From: Pachyseris speciosa
Taxonomy: Eukaryota; Cnidaria; Anthozoa; Scleractinia; Pachyseridae
Direction of reading: 5' to 3'
DNA length: 64,000 nucleotides
NCBI GenBank assembly: GCA_016490735.1
Contig: JAEMWC010000755.1
Span: 322,501-386,500, forward strand
The position numbers and the translations under genes were made by a program. The notes beneath the pieces were generated by a model, which worked only from the letters and a program-made list of their open reading frames with translations, did not search any database and had not been told where the DNA came from. This document shows, in pieces, positions 38,401 to 48,245 of the stretch. The stretch's first letter is position 1. Each line of letters begins with the position of its first letter.

Positions 38401-38780
38401 AAATTAGTCACAGAGGGTAAATTCAAATCAATATCAATGCTAGATAAATTAGGGCTATTATTAATACATGTAGATAGATCAAAACATGGTAAGGACTCTA
38501 GATTCAATCTGGAGATTTTATCAGAGCAGAGACAATCTGTGTTGGAATTATAGACCAAGAGCTCAGTCAGCTCATGGTCTTCTACAGAGTTAAACGGAAA
38601 AATTTCTTGACGACAATGCAGGCAGAGCCACAAGTCATGGGTTGTAGTGAAATAATTGAACTCTTTAACAGATAAGGCAGAACATTTAAAGTGAAACCAC
38701 CAGAGGCAAGAATGACACTGGATGCCTCTACAATTCTCTTTCACAGGCCTCATACAGTTCCTACACTTAGACATTGTCAT
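35472..38780 (-). CDS. LINE ORF2: PHD-like finger, endonuclease, reverse transcriptase
   Basis: A 1,102-residue retrotransposon polyprotein. Residues 6-56 form a C4HC3-like PHD pattern (CRNC, CHSC, WFHFKC, CLHC). An apurinic-type endonuclease domain follows at about 148-375, with FNIRSL, SETK, MGDFN near 290 and TDHLP. The reverse transcriptase is at about 600-870, with NYRPISLL, DFSKAFDTVDH, GVPQGSVLGP near 795 and the catalytic FADD near 827. It has no internal stop. Such enzymes nick target DNA and prime reverse transcription at the nick. A PHD finger at the N-terminus of ORF2 rather than in ORF1 is notable. Confidence 0.92.
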   Translation of the reverse strand: MTMSKCRNCMRPVKENCRGIQCHSCLWWFHFKCSALSVKEFNYFTTTHDLWLCLHCRQEIFPFNSVEDHELTELLVYNSNTDCLCSDKISRLNLESLPCFDLSTCINNSPNLSSIDIDLNLPSVTNFGYYSTHEFHSNEDIRSTISDRTFSALHFNIRSLSANFDDFYHMLCDMKYSFSVIALSETKIKAGIDPFLNTNLPGYSFLSQPSMSNAGGVGFYIKDNLSYIKRDDFCTSNPEFESIWIEIEVPHQHNIVCGLIYRHPDQNITKAADFLYKATEKVNNEGKFCLLMGDFNINLLNYDSHSETEDFVNTLGSYAFHPQIMKPTRITYHSATLIDNIFFNSLEHYAISGNIVCGITDHLPNFLIITKLSNPPKNFKMYKRDYSGLDNELLISEVSKVNWEEVLASESGVLDVNTIFQNFYLCISNLVNKYAPLRKLTRKEIKSLSKPWVTPGIQTSIRLKEKFYKRFLESRNIYFLTKYKFYRNKITELLKASKKNYYHNYFIANSKNIKKTWAGIKELITLKPNGFCSPSKIVVGNNVITDSKAIASAFNDHFSQIGSNLAENIPQVDIDPLDFLGPSLANSFMLFPASAAEIEEIISSLNSSKASGPFSIPVCLLKLLKTCISFPLEFIFNISFSSGCVPDQFKLANVIPVHKKDSVTCMNNYRPISLLSIFNKILEKLVYNRLITFIEKYNVLYDKQFGFRRNHSTLHATLLITDKIQRAIEDGLFSCGIFLDFSKAFDTVDHNILLKKLSHYGIRGIANDWFASYLSNRRQYVTIGSIKSEDTLITHGVPQGSVLGPLLFLLYINDFSKCSNVFDFHIFADDTNLFYSNSNLAQLESIVNYNLKMVSDWLTANKVSLNIDKTNFIIFHPPQKVKGHLVKLTIDNREIAQEKFIKYLGLFIDSHLSWKYHILHISKKIKRCIGILSKIRYSVTDVVLVQLYYSLIYPFLTYSLITWGTTYQTTLLPLITLQKRAVRIITFSEYNCHSSPLFRKLKLLKLSDLLYLYCALLMYDYYSNRLPLIFNDFFMSINKVHQYQTRLASKISYYLPKARTNYGKFNIRFSGVKVWNSIEDSLKSKSRTCFKISIKESLISNY

Positions 38781-38859
38781 TCAATGTAGTTATAAGAATT
38801 AGTGGATAACTAGTAACAGTGTAGGAGAGAACTTAATGCACTTAGCTGGATCCGCATGA

Positions 38860-39681
38860 TCAACCTTGGTCATCTTGCCGTGCTGGACGATGTGAAGGAG
38901 AAGCTTGCACTCGGCCACCAGTTTGAACTTGGCCTTGACCTCTGGATGACACTTTCAACTTCGCTAGATCAGATTCGCTAGTAATTAAGTGGGAGCGACT
39001 GTCCTTGTTCTGCCTGAGGAAAATTCTACCATTTGTGGTGGATATGAAGTCGAAGTTCAATTCTTTCTTGACTTTTAGGGCTGCTTTGAATAATTTCTTC
39101 CTTGTCTGAGTAAGACTTTCGGAGATAAATATTTTATTTTCCTCCGCTGATGATAGACCACCAAGATCCCTAGATGATTTGTTTTTAAGTTTATATCTTG
39201 CTCTGTAGAAATTCTCCTTGACCTCTCTCTTAACAAACTTGGCTATAATACTCGGTGGTGGAGAATGCACATTACCGTTATCGTCAGTCCAAGGACGAAT
39301 TGGAGGAAGCCTATGGCTGATTGAGATGTCATCTTCGCATACCTCAACATCAAGAAGGCCGGCCACTTGTTTCACGACCTCATTCGTATTTTCGTCACGG
39401 CTAATCGGAATTCCCTTGATTTCAACACAATCTCGTCGCATATATTGCTCTTGTTCATCCAGGAGAGCTTCGTTCGTCTTAACTTTGTTGATGGTGGTAC
39501 TAAGTTGAGCCTTAAGTGCATTATTCTCCAGCTCAAGAGCTTTCACACTCCTCTCGAGGTTAACCACTCTCTCCAACAACTTGCGATGCTCGTCGTCTTT
39601 AAAGTTCAAAGAACTCTCAATTGGCTCTAGTTTTAGTCTTAAAATTTCCTCCAGCACTTCGCGAGTAACATGCACGCCCAT
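38860..39681 (-). CDS. LINE ORF1: coiled-coil RNA-binding protein
   Basis: 273 residues. A heptad-rich coiled coil spans about residues 25-85. An RRM-like start (RRDCVEIKGIP) follows at about 82-92, then a basic region (KFVKREVKENFYRARYKLKN) as in L1-ORF1-type (Transposase_22) proteins. The C-terminus is Q/G/R-rich. It probably packages LINE RNA. It lies 79 bp before ORF2 on the same strand. Confidence 0.8.
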   Translation of the reverse strand: MGVHVTREVLEEILRLKLEPIESSLNFKDDEHRKLLERVVNLERSVKALELENNALKAQLSTTINKVKTNEALLDEQEQYMRRDCVEIKGIPISRDENTNEVVKQVAGLLDVEVCEDDISISHRLPPIRPWTDDNGNVHSPPPSIIAKFVKREVKENFYRARYKLKNKSSRDLGGLSSAEENKIFISESLTQTRKKLFKAALKVKKELNFDFISTTNGRIFLRQNKDSRSHLITSESDLAKLKVSSRGQGQVQTGGRVQASPSHRPARQDDQG

Positions 39682-39839
39682 AGTCAGACAAGAACAACAA
39701 TAAACGTAAAGACACTGTACAAAAATTCATAAAAAACTCAAGAACTTTGATGGCCGTCAAAAAAACACGTCCATCTTGTTCGCTGACCGCTGACCGAGCT
39801 GCGAGCTGCATCTGGTAAACGATTCCATACGTGGACAAT

Positions 39840-40960
39840 CATCTACAAATAGGAGTTGTGCATGTCAAGGCTCAGTATTATATGGAGGCTGCACAACATT
39901 TAAGCCACTGCTTCGTAAATTGTATTTAATCGATGAGTAGTATCTTCTGGAACTCCTTCTTTTGGTATTTTTGCTACATTGATGAAAGTTGGTTTTTCGT
40001 TTGACCGTTTCCATAATCGTAATTTGAGTTGTATACTTTTCGCATAGTTGCACATTGGCTAATCCAATAGTTTGGCCGATCTACTTTTTAAACAACACAA
40101 AACTTAGACTGATGAGAAAGAGAGCCTGTTTCTTTAATTATGCAATAGTAAAACACACAACACAGCTTATGTGCATAAAGTTTCAAAACAATGGAATGAT
40201 AAAGTCTGAACGCTAACAGTTTATTCCGAAATTTTACAGAATTTTTGGGAAAACAAAAAAAGGCAAGTTTCCCGTCACAAACTTTAGCAAGTGAGTGCAG
40301 CAGGTTTGCCACTGGGTCAGATCACCTTTGCGGACTATTTTCTACAGCATTGCGTCTGTAGCTTGAGTAAGGTTGGATGGGTAATGTTACAAGCAGACTA
40401 TTTGTAAATGCAAGTAGAAAAAGAATGCTTTTGGAGCTCCGCTTTTAGGCTTGGCTAAATATATATCTATTAGACTTAGTGCAGCAGTTGTGTCGTATTT
40501 TGGTGTTATACCCTTATTCATGTAAGGATCAAAGGGAGCCGGGTAATGAGCAGCCAGAGTTAATACAAACATGTTTATTACTCTTTATATTATATTGACT
40601 CGCAGCTTAAAAGTATAAATTCTCTGTTTACCACGCTAGGAGACGTCCCCTGTGAAGTATAAGTCACCTCTTGAGTGTTAATCAAAATGTTTTGATTAAC
40701 TAACCGATTGTTTTCTTTCAATCACGTGCCCCTAGCGTTTACCTGGAATTAGTGTTTATTGAGGGTCCCTCGTCTACAAAATGAGCGGTGAGTGACTTGG
40801 CGAACTTGACAAGTGTCTTTGCAGAGTGAAGAACAGTTAAGGTCCTATGAGAAAACGTCTTTTCTCTACGTATGTTTCAGTTCCACAATAGCCACGATAA
40901 TCTCACCAGGTTAACGTTTTATCAGAAAACACAATATTGTTCCGTTTTTAAATCCGGCCC
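39840..40960. other. Noncoding between LINE and minisatellite
   Basis: No supported gene. It includes the small perfect palindrome TTAATCAAAATGTTTTGATT near 40677. ORFs here are short and carry no motif. Confidence 0.45.
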
Positions 40961-41076
40961 TAATACAGTGTAAGCCAATAAACTACTGCCTACAAAATTG
41001 GCTGCCTTCCTTAAGATAAGTGTTTTGTGATACCCTTACACATCCTTGATCAGTACAACTGATGTAAAAGCTAATA

Positions 41077-41978
41077 AGACTTGACCCCGGTAACATGAAC
41101 TCGGATAACTCTAACTCCCCCGATAACTCGAATTTCTGGTTCTTATAACTCACCATGGATGCCCATTGAGATATCCCACTAGCTTTTGTTTTGGATGTCA
41201 TGACGATCTTAACAGGGGCATAGAACAAAGTAACGCCTTGAACAATCCAGAATTGCTTCAAAAAGGCGGGTATTTGCAGTGAAGCACAGACAAATACCAT
41301 TCATGCATGATCTAGACAACTCGTTTTTAACCAGAAGTAACGAAATGAAGTTTTTAAGAGAAGCCTATCCTGAAGCTGTACCAGCGAATGTTAACGCAAA
41401 CGATGTAATCAGCATCGATGATGCCGTATCCACCTCGAAGTCGGGTTCGTTAACAGACGAAGAGATTCTGGCAGAATTCAATAGTGACCAGGAGGCGATG
41501 GAAGAGGACGAAGACATAGATGAAGTTGAGGTCGTAGAACAATGCCCTAAGAAACCCACTGCAAGCGAAGTCAGATCCGCAATTGATGTGCTGACATGAT
41601 ACAGTCTGTTCGTGAATGAGGGTGCAGAGGAAATCAGAAGCCATGTACAGCAAATAGAGGCATTAGCAGAAAAAATCTTCAGGAGCTCCCTAAGACAGCT
41701 GACGCTGTATTAATTTTTTTGTCCCTAAGCAATAAGAACTAACAGTATTGCATTGTCGTAAGAATGTATAATCGTTACATTTGTTACAAAATGTATTACT
41801 TTCTCGTGAAATAAGTTTAATTTGCACTGTATTGTATCCCGAAGTGCTCAAAATCAATAAACTATTAATTATCAACCTGGAAAATTGAATATTTTAATGG
41901 ACCCCGAAAACTCGAAACCCCGCTAACTCGAACAGTTTTTCGTTTCCCTTCGGAGTTCGAGTTACCGGGGTTCTACTG
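41077..41978 (+). mobile_element. Tigger/pogo-like DNA transposon relic
   Basis: Right end in reverse complement: CAGTAGAACCCCGGTAACTC. Left end: a diverged ACTTGACCCCGGTAAC. TA flanks both (41075-41076, 41979-41980), as expected for Tc1/mariner-pogo elements. Only the 3' part of a transposase gene is left. Inserted inside the minisatellite. Confidence 0.7.
41240..41715 (+). pseudogene. Tigger transposase C-terminal remnant
   Basis: Reading through stops gives TIQNCFKKAGI, then ISIDDAVST, LTDEEILAEF and an acidic EAMEEDEDIDEVEVVEQ stretch, then NEGAEEIRSHVQQIEALAEK. This is the usual end of Tigger/CENP-B-like transposases. The longest open part is 41279-41599. The catalytic DDE core is missing and at least two stops interrupt. 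Confidence 0.75.
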
Positions 41979-43443
41979 TACTACCTACACAGTTGGCTGC
42001 TTTCGTTCAGGTAAATGTTCATCACCCTAGCACATCCTTAATACAGTGTAATAGTGAATAAACTACTGCCTACAAAATTGGCTTCTTGACTTGAGAAAAG
42101 TGTTTTGTGATCTCCTTAGCACATCCTTAATACAACTGATGTAAGAGCCAATAAACTACTGCCTACACAGTTGGCTGCTTTGCTTGAGAAAAGTGTTTTG
42201 GACTCTCCTTAGCACATCCTTAATACAGTGTAAGCTAATAAACTACTGCCTACAAAATTGGCTGCTTTTCTTCAGATAAGTGTTTGTGATCCTCTTGGCA
42301 CATTCTTAATACAGTGTAAAAGCCAATAAACTACTCCCTGCTGGCTTTAGATAAGTGTTTTGTGATTCCCATATATAGTACATTCTTAATACAATGTAAA
42401 AGCTAATAACCAGAATAACCTGTGTACAGAATTGGTTACTTCACTTGTCATTAGTGTTTCATGACCCCTAAATCCTTCACCATGACGTGGTGTTGCTTAT
42501 CCAGCCTTCAAATCTAACCGACGTTTTCTTTTTTGTTGTTGTTCAGGTCAAGATGGAGGATGCATGTCCTGATACAAAACCGCTCTTCTGACTCGCGCAA
42601 ATTATCGAAGAAGTTAACATACACGTAACAGCTTCTAGAGAAAGGATTCATTCATGCAAGCAGTCTACGAAGTGGTTTTCTACAGCAAACACTTTGCCTA
42701 TGAATGACAGATCTTACAGTGAAGAGAAGGCGTGTTCATCCAAGCAGTGCGGGAAGTCGTATACTCAGGCACGAAATATGAGGGTACATGAATCAATTCA
42801 CAATGTAGAGAAGCCTTACGCATGCTGGATATTTGCAGAAGCATGAAAGAATTCACAGTGGAGAGAAGCCTTATACATGCAAGCAGTGTGGGAAATCGTT
42901 TGCCCGAGCAGGAGATATGCGGAAGCATGAAAGAATTCACAGTGGAGATAAGCTTTATACATGCAAGCAGTGTGGGAAATCGTTTACCCAAGCAGGAGAT
43001 ATGCGCAGGCATGAAAGAATTCACAGTGGAGAGAAGCCCTATACATGCAAGCAGTGTGGAAAATCGTTTACCCAAGTAGGAGATATGCGCAGGCATGAAA
43101 GAATTCACAGTGTAGAGAAGACTTATACATGCTTGCAGTGTGGGAAATCGTTTACCTATGCAGGAGTACATATGAATGTTGTGCCGCGTAGCACTAGGAA
43201 CACAAATAGTGGAATAGAGAATTAACTCTAAAGTGTAAATTAAAGTGCTACTTAAACCCATGAATAACCCACTGGGCGTTAGCCCTAGTAAAGGGAAACA
43301 GGGAACCACACGAGACACTTTAGAGTTAATTCTCTATTCCAATATTTGTGTTCCTAGTGCTACGCGGCACAACATTCATATGTACCCTTACTTTCTCTTT
43401 GCCGCGATTCACCATCTAAAATCGTCCCCGACTTTCTCTGTGC

Positions 43444-43516
43444 GACCTTGTAGCTCAGTCGGCAGAGTAACGGTAGATCTAATCCGGAGGTCGTGGGTTC
43501 GATTCCCACCGAGGTC
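43444..43516 (+). promoter_or_regulatory. tRNA-like SINE head 1 with pol III A and B boxes
   Basis: 73 nt. The acceptor ends GACCTTG/CGAGGTC pair. A box TAGCTCAGTCGG (43451-43462), B box GGTTCGATTCC (43496-43506). The anticodon arm is degenerate (CGG/CCG only), so this is a SINE promoter rather than a working tRNA. Confidence 0.8.
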
Positions 43517-43741
43517 AAAAGATTTTTTCTTTGCCTCGTGTGGTTCCCTGTTTCCCTTTACTAGGGCTAACGCCCAGTGGGTTATTCATGGGTTTAAGTA
43601 GCACTTTAATTTACACTTTAGAGTTAATTCTCTATTCCAATATTTGTGTTCCTAGTGCTACGCGGCACATCATTCATATGTACCCTTACTTTCTCTTTGC
43701 CGCGATTCACCATCTAAAATCGTCCCCGACTTTCTCTGTGC

Positions 43742-43814
43742 GACCTTGTAGCTCAGTCGGCAGAGTAACGGTAGATCTAATCCGGAGGTCGTGGGTTCGA
43801 TTCCCACCGAGGTC
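43742..43814 (+). promoter_or_regulatory. tRNA-like SINE head 2
   Basis: Identical by eye to head 1 and 298 bp downstream. A box 43749-43760, B box 43794-43804. Confidence 0.8.
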
Positions 43815-43980
43815 AAAAGATTTTTTCTTTGCCTCGTGTGGTTCCCTGTTTCCCTTTACTAGGGCTAACGCCCAGTGGGTTATTCATGGTTTAAGTAGCA
43901 CTTTAATTTACACTTTAGAGTTAATTCTCTATTCCACTACCTATGCAGGAGCTATGCGAAGACATGACAGAACTCACATA

Positions 43981-44366
43981 GAGTGCTAAAGTATGACGTC
44001 ACAGACATTATAATTTTTGTAATTATGGGATTTGTTGAGATTTGCAGAAAGAGCAAGGTGAAAGATGCTAACTTGCCAAAAACAGCATTGAAAGGCAAAT
44101 TGGTTCTGAGATATTAGCACCGTTATGCTCTGCTGACTCCATACATATCCTTCATGATTTGACTTGGTTCATAACGTTATGAACTACGTCAAATTAAGAA
44201 GGATTTCTATGGAGTCAGAACATAACGGTGCTAATATCTCGCTCTCAAACTGTAAGAAAATGCTGATTTTTGGCAAGTAGGTCTTTTATCGTGTTCTTTC
44301 TCGATATCCCAACAAATTCGATAATTTCATACATTTAGTTTTTGTGACGTTATCACTTTAATACTC
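43981..44366. mobile_element. Palindromic MITE inside ZnF-3
   Basis: The left end GAGTGCTAAAGTATGACGTC and the right end in reverse complement GAGTATTAAAGTGATAACGT pair, with long arms meeting near 44165-44190 (CATAACGTTATGAAC). It interrupts a finger linker. No ORF. Confidence 0.7.
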
Positions 44367-44442
44367 TGTTGCAGAGAAGCCTTGTACATGCCAACAATGT
44401 GTGAAGTCGTTTACCCAAGGAGGAACTTTCCGGGTGCATTAA

Positions 44443-44556
<114 letters not shown>

Positions 44557-45129
44557 TGACTGTAAACAGTGTGCGAAATCGTTAATTCCAGCGGAAAGAT
44601 TGCAGGTACAAGAAAGAACTCATAGCGGAGAGAAGCCTTATACTTGGAAGCAGTGTGGGAAATCGTTTATCCAAGGAGGAGATTTTAGTAGACGTGAAAG
44701 AACTCATAGTACAGACAAACCATATACATGTAAGTAGTGTGGAAAATCGTTCATTCGAGCAGGAAAATTGCAGGTGCATGAAAGAACTCATAGCGGAGAG
44801 AAGCCTTATACTTGCAAGCAGTGTGGGAAATCCTTTACCCTTGCAGGAAATTTTCGGGTGCACGATTCATAGTGGGTTGAAACCTTATTCTTGCAAGCAG
44901 TGTGAGAAATCGTTTACACAAGCGGTAAGTTTGCACAAACATAAATTAAAGAACTCATAGTGGAGAGAAACCTTATACTTGTAAGCACTGTGGGAAATCC
45001 TTTACCAATTGAGGAAATTTGTGGAAGCATGAACAAATTCATAGTGGAGAGAAGCCTTATACATGAAAGCAGTGTGGTAAGTCGTTTATACGAGCAGAAA
45101 ATATGCGTGTGCATGAGAACAGGTGACTG

Positions 45130-46535
45130 TTTTTGACTGATGCAATTGAAATAAAAATTTTAGGGTAATAAATAAGTGAACGAATATTTAGAATAGCTCC
45201 TTCATCCACCTGTAGGTATACTGTGGTTTAGTGTCCTTTTCTGTTGTGTTAACCAAAGGTGGCCCGCGGGTATTTATAGGGTTGTGTGGTCCCTTTTTTA
45301 AAATGCATTTCAGAAAAGGAAAACGTGGACCGATTTCTTAGAAATTTCAGCCTCTTAAAGAAGAATCCTTTGTTTCCTTGAATAACATAATAATTTAGAT
45401 TTTATGGCGATCAGAATCGAATTCTTTCTGTATTAAAAGGTTTTCTTAAATGTTCTTTTTCAAGAAAATGCCGTTATTTCTTATTTGAAATGGTGCATTT
45501 TTTTTGTCGAACACCTCGAAGAGGCCAGAAAATTGTGAGGGTTTACTCACAGCAAGTTACATGAGAATCCAAACAGTAGATTTGGCAAACGAGCGACTTC
45601 TTAAGTTTGCCCTCAAGACCGCTCTTCTCTCCCGTCTGACTCAATTGTTACCATTTTAAGGCTGAATACATGTGATGATTAGAAAAGCAGGATTAGTTAT
45701 GTATTTCCATTTATATATTTATTTCTAATTTGCTTATTTATTTTCTCACTTTTTCTGTAGATTTAGAACCCTTGTTCGCATATCTTCCTGTTTGTCACTC
45801 CAGTTTTAGTTCATAGCCATAACTGTCTGTAATTTTAACTTCGTTGCCTTTTGTTGTTTACCTTAGCTAGGCAGGTGCGGTCGTTTTCTCCTGCCTCGAT
45901 TAGCTTAGTAGTTATTTGCTGGAGAAGCTATTGTCTTGTAAAGAAATAATTGTAAATAAAGTTGGTGGTTGTGAATGATATATTGTTTTTGTTGTTTAAA
46001 CCTTATGTGTAAAAGTCTAAAAGATCAAAGACTTACAGCAAATTTTAGCAGTGAATGACAATGAGTGTTTTTTCGACTCTTTGATCTAGAAAAGCAAACA
46101 AATTTTATTATTTCAAATTTCAATTAACTCCATTGTCTTGGTAGTCCCGTTCAGAGTTAAATGAAGGGGCTATGTTACGGTTATTTTATGTTCTTTGAGG
46201 CAAAATTCGGGTTAATGTAGGGTTAAAACACACATTGGTCTTAGATCTCCAACAGAAAGACATTAAGTTGTTTTTATTTAAAGAAGACCAGTAATCGGCT
46301 TATAATGGTTCTTTCTACACCGGAAAGCTAAAACTTGAAAAACAGCGGCCCACTTTTTTCAAGTTGCAATCCATTTCCATCCTGACCATCCGTAGGCGAG
46401 GAGTCTTAGTTTTGTATTTGACTGTACTAGTAGAGTAGTTTGGAACAAAACTGGAGCATTAGTTTGAGTGTCCATCGGTATAAACATCTCCTGTGGCTTG
46501 TTAAATTCATACCGAAACCTCGTGCCACAGTCCCT
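45130..46535. other. Noncoding after ZnF-3
   Basis: No gene is supported. About 45700-45965 looks like a retroelement 3' end (GCCTCGATTAGCTTAGTAG, then AATAAAG). Confidence 0.4.
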
Positions 46536-46537
46536 TT

Positions 46538-46639
46538 AAGCTTGGTTCACAATAGCGACAACGCATACATGTTCACACTGGAAACATGAGGTCCTTTTTG
46601 TGATATGTTGATGTAATGTCGCTAGTGTGAACCAGGCTT
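46538..46639. mobile_element. Small MITE, about 102 bp
   Basis: AAGCTTGGTTCACAATAGCG inverts at the right as AAGCCTGGTTCACACTAGCG. No coding capacity. Confidence 0.65.
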
Positions 46640-46751
46640 TACGATTTTTCAGATCCTCTTGCTAAGGGATTTTGGAAATGGTTGGTTTGTTTACAGCGGC
46701 CATCTTGGAGAAAGGGTTGTGAAGTATAAAACTATCTCTGCACATATATAA

Positions 46752-46905
46752 ACTGGCCCTGGAAAGTTGCTTCTCTTCTAGGTAAGCCTTGATTTGTTAC
46801 CCTTTTAATGACTTGGTGATTGCAGTCCATCTAGGGAAAACGTATCAAGCTTTACCCTGTAACCAGAATCCCTTTGGTCGAAAGGTGCGGTGCTCGTGCC
46901 CTAAA
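46752..46905 (+). other. Copy of the 668-845 segment, splice-donor-like
   Basis: Shares CCCTGGAAAGTT, the donor TAG|GTAAGCCTTGA (GT at 46782-46783) and the downstream TTTTAATGA.. with 668-845. A possible noncoding first exon upstream of ZnF-2. Confidence 0.35.
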
Positions 46906-47027
46906 TTCAGTAGGAGCTTAAACGAGTGACAAACTAGAAAGTTATTCCGTAGTGGAAAAGGAAAACACCAGATCAACCGGAAATAGCTCAAGCTCCCCAG
47001 CAGGGCCTCTTAATAACATGGAACCAG

Positions 47028-47080
47028 TGCGGGAAATCGTTTACAAAAGAAGGAAATTTGCTGGCGCAATGCCTTTGCTC
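47028..47080 (+). pseudogene. Single zinc-finger remnant
   Basis: One frame reads [15 protein letters not shown], the first half of a family finger. The second half is lost. Confidence 0.55.
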
Positions 47081-47369
47081 AGCTATGGCATGCTTTGCCA
47101 TGCAAGCGGTGTGGTTTTTGTTCACTCTCGCGGGACATTTGCTTGGGCATGAAAGAATGCCTAAAATTATGCAAGAACCCCGCTATCATGATCTTCAAAA
47201 GAGCCTTGAAAACTCAACTTCTGAACGAATTTTTATGTCAGTAATGATTTCCTTTCTAGTCAAATAAGTGATATTGGATATGAGGAGATATATCGTATGT
47301 AGTTAGTTATTTTAATGTAATTTAAATGCATAGGACTATAATAGTTTTCAATTTTTTTTATTATCTGTA

Positions 47370-47440
47370 ATCTTACTTGATCACTGAAAAGCCTCAGATG
47401 GGGATGTGTTCAATAAATGTATGTATGTATCTAATGTATA
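47370..47440 (+). mobile_element. Retroelement 3' end with TATG-repeat tail
   Basis: GATGGGGATGTGTTCAATAA is followed by ATGTATGTATGTAT, the layout of a LINE 3' end with a tetranucleotide tail. Confidence 0.4.
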
Positions 47441-47449
47441 GTTTAGAGG

Positions 47450-47640
47450 GTGGAATAAAAAAAGAATATTAATAGCGTCTCTGTTGCAAATGAAAATATC
47501 ATAACTCAGTGAAGCACGATCGTCCGGGTGAGTGTAGTCCTGGGAAGGACTGTTAGCGATGACATTCACTGGCGTTTCGACAACCTGAGCGGAAGTCATC
47601 ACGACTTCTTTGGCCAATCAGCTCAACGACCAGAGTTAAG
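47450..47640 (-). mobile_element. Penelope-like 3' fragment
   Basis: On the minus strand, GTGATGACTTCCGCTCAGG then TTGTCGAAACG, followed by CAGTCCTTCCCAGGACTACA. It has the same arrangement as at 6.3 kb: a GATGA core, a hairpin, then GAAAC. I recall this as a frequent Penelope-like terminus. No RT or GIY-YIG ORF is left. Confidence 0.35.
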
Positions 47641-48245
47641 ACCTACTAACGTTACACAAATCACTTGAATCTTGAGCAGAAGGGGGTTTTGACATTTTCC
47701 CTGTTTTCTGGGGTTTACGGAGATATTCGGGTTCTTTTTTAGGTGTGTGGGAAAGTTCAGACATGTTGCCGTGTTCCGCTGTTCCTAGAAGTACTACATG
47801 CCATGTTGAATTAATAAATCATTTTTAGCAAAAACCTTAGCTTAAGAAAATCTTAGCTTACAGAGTCGAGGTACGTGTGAACTCCTTTGCCTTAGGGTAC
47901 TTTTCCGCAACCTAAACTGGATCTAGTGTAGTGCTCTTTCTGGACGGCGGCGGTTTTTAGTGCATTTATAGAGAAATATAAGAACGAATTGTAAGAGATG
48001 AGGAAAAATACAAGCTCTTGAACACACTTGTAGCAGATGTGTGGCAAAGGCAAAAATGCAAAAACAGAGAATTGCATGACGCAGCCGCGCGCGCAACTAC
48101 TACACATTCGCTTATAAGGTGCGCATTATCGTTTGTTACGTCATAAGTGGAACGCTAAGCTCAGAATCACACTGCCTTTTAAACAAGACGGTTGTGTTGA
48201 TATTTGTGATTACTCAAATACGATAAACATTGTTTTGCGTTCACC

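Larger units (their letters stand above)
35175..39820 (-). mobile_element. Near full-length CR1-like LINE
   Basis: On the minus strand: a 5' leader of about 140 bp, ORF1 (39681-38860), a 79-bp gap, ORF2 (38780-35472), a 3' UTR of about 265 bp, AATAAAG, and a (TTG)n tail at 35203-35176. A simple-repeat 3' tail instead of poly(A) is typical of the CR1/L2 group. Both ORFs are open, so the copy is young. I found no clear target-site duplication, and the exact 5' end is uncertain. Confidence 0.8.
40966..42470. repeat. Minisatellite of about 85-95 bp units, split by a Tigger relic
   Basis: Units share CACATCCTTAATACAGTGTA, AATAAACTACTGCCTACA and AAGTGTTTTGTGAT. One unit lies left of 41077 and about five right of 41979. 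The Tigger-like element occupies the gap. Confidence 0.75.
43167..43938 (+). mobile_element. Composite tRNA-SINE insertion with 13-bp target duplication
   Basis: Flanked by ACCTATGCAGGAG on both sides (43154-43166, 43939-43951), which is the zinc-finger coding sequence itself. Inside are an inverted partial copy (43167-43315) and two direct 298-bp units, each with a tRNA-like head. The tail includes CTAGGGCTAACGCCCAGTGG, which I recall from a coral SINE family. The 13-bp duplication points to insertion by a LINE-type endonuclease. Confidence 0.8.

Noticed and set aside
39218..39630. Plus-strand ORFs of 96 and 87 residues over LINE ORF1
   Set aside because: Antisense of a clear coiled-coil/RRM coding frame; no motif of their own.
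43444..43516. Functional tRNA gene
   Set aside because: A and B boxes and acceptor ends fit, but the anticodon stem has only three good pairs and the unit is repeated within a SINE bounded by a target duplication.
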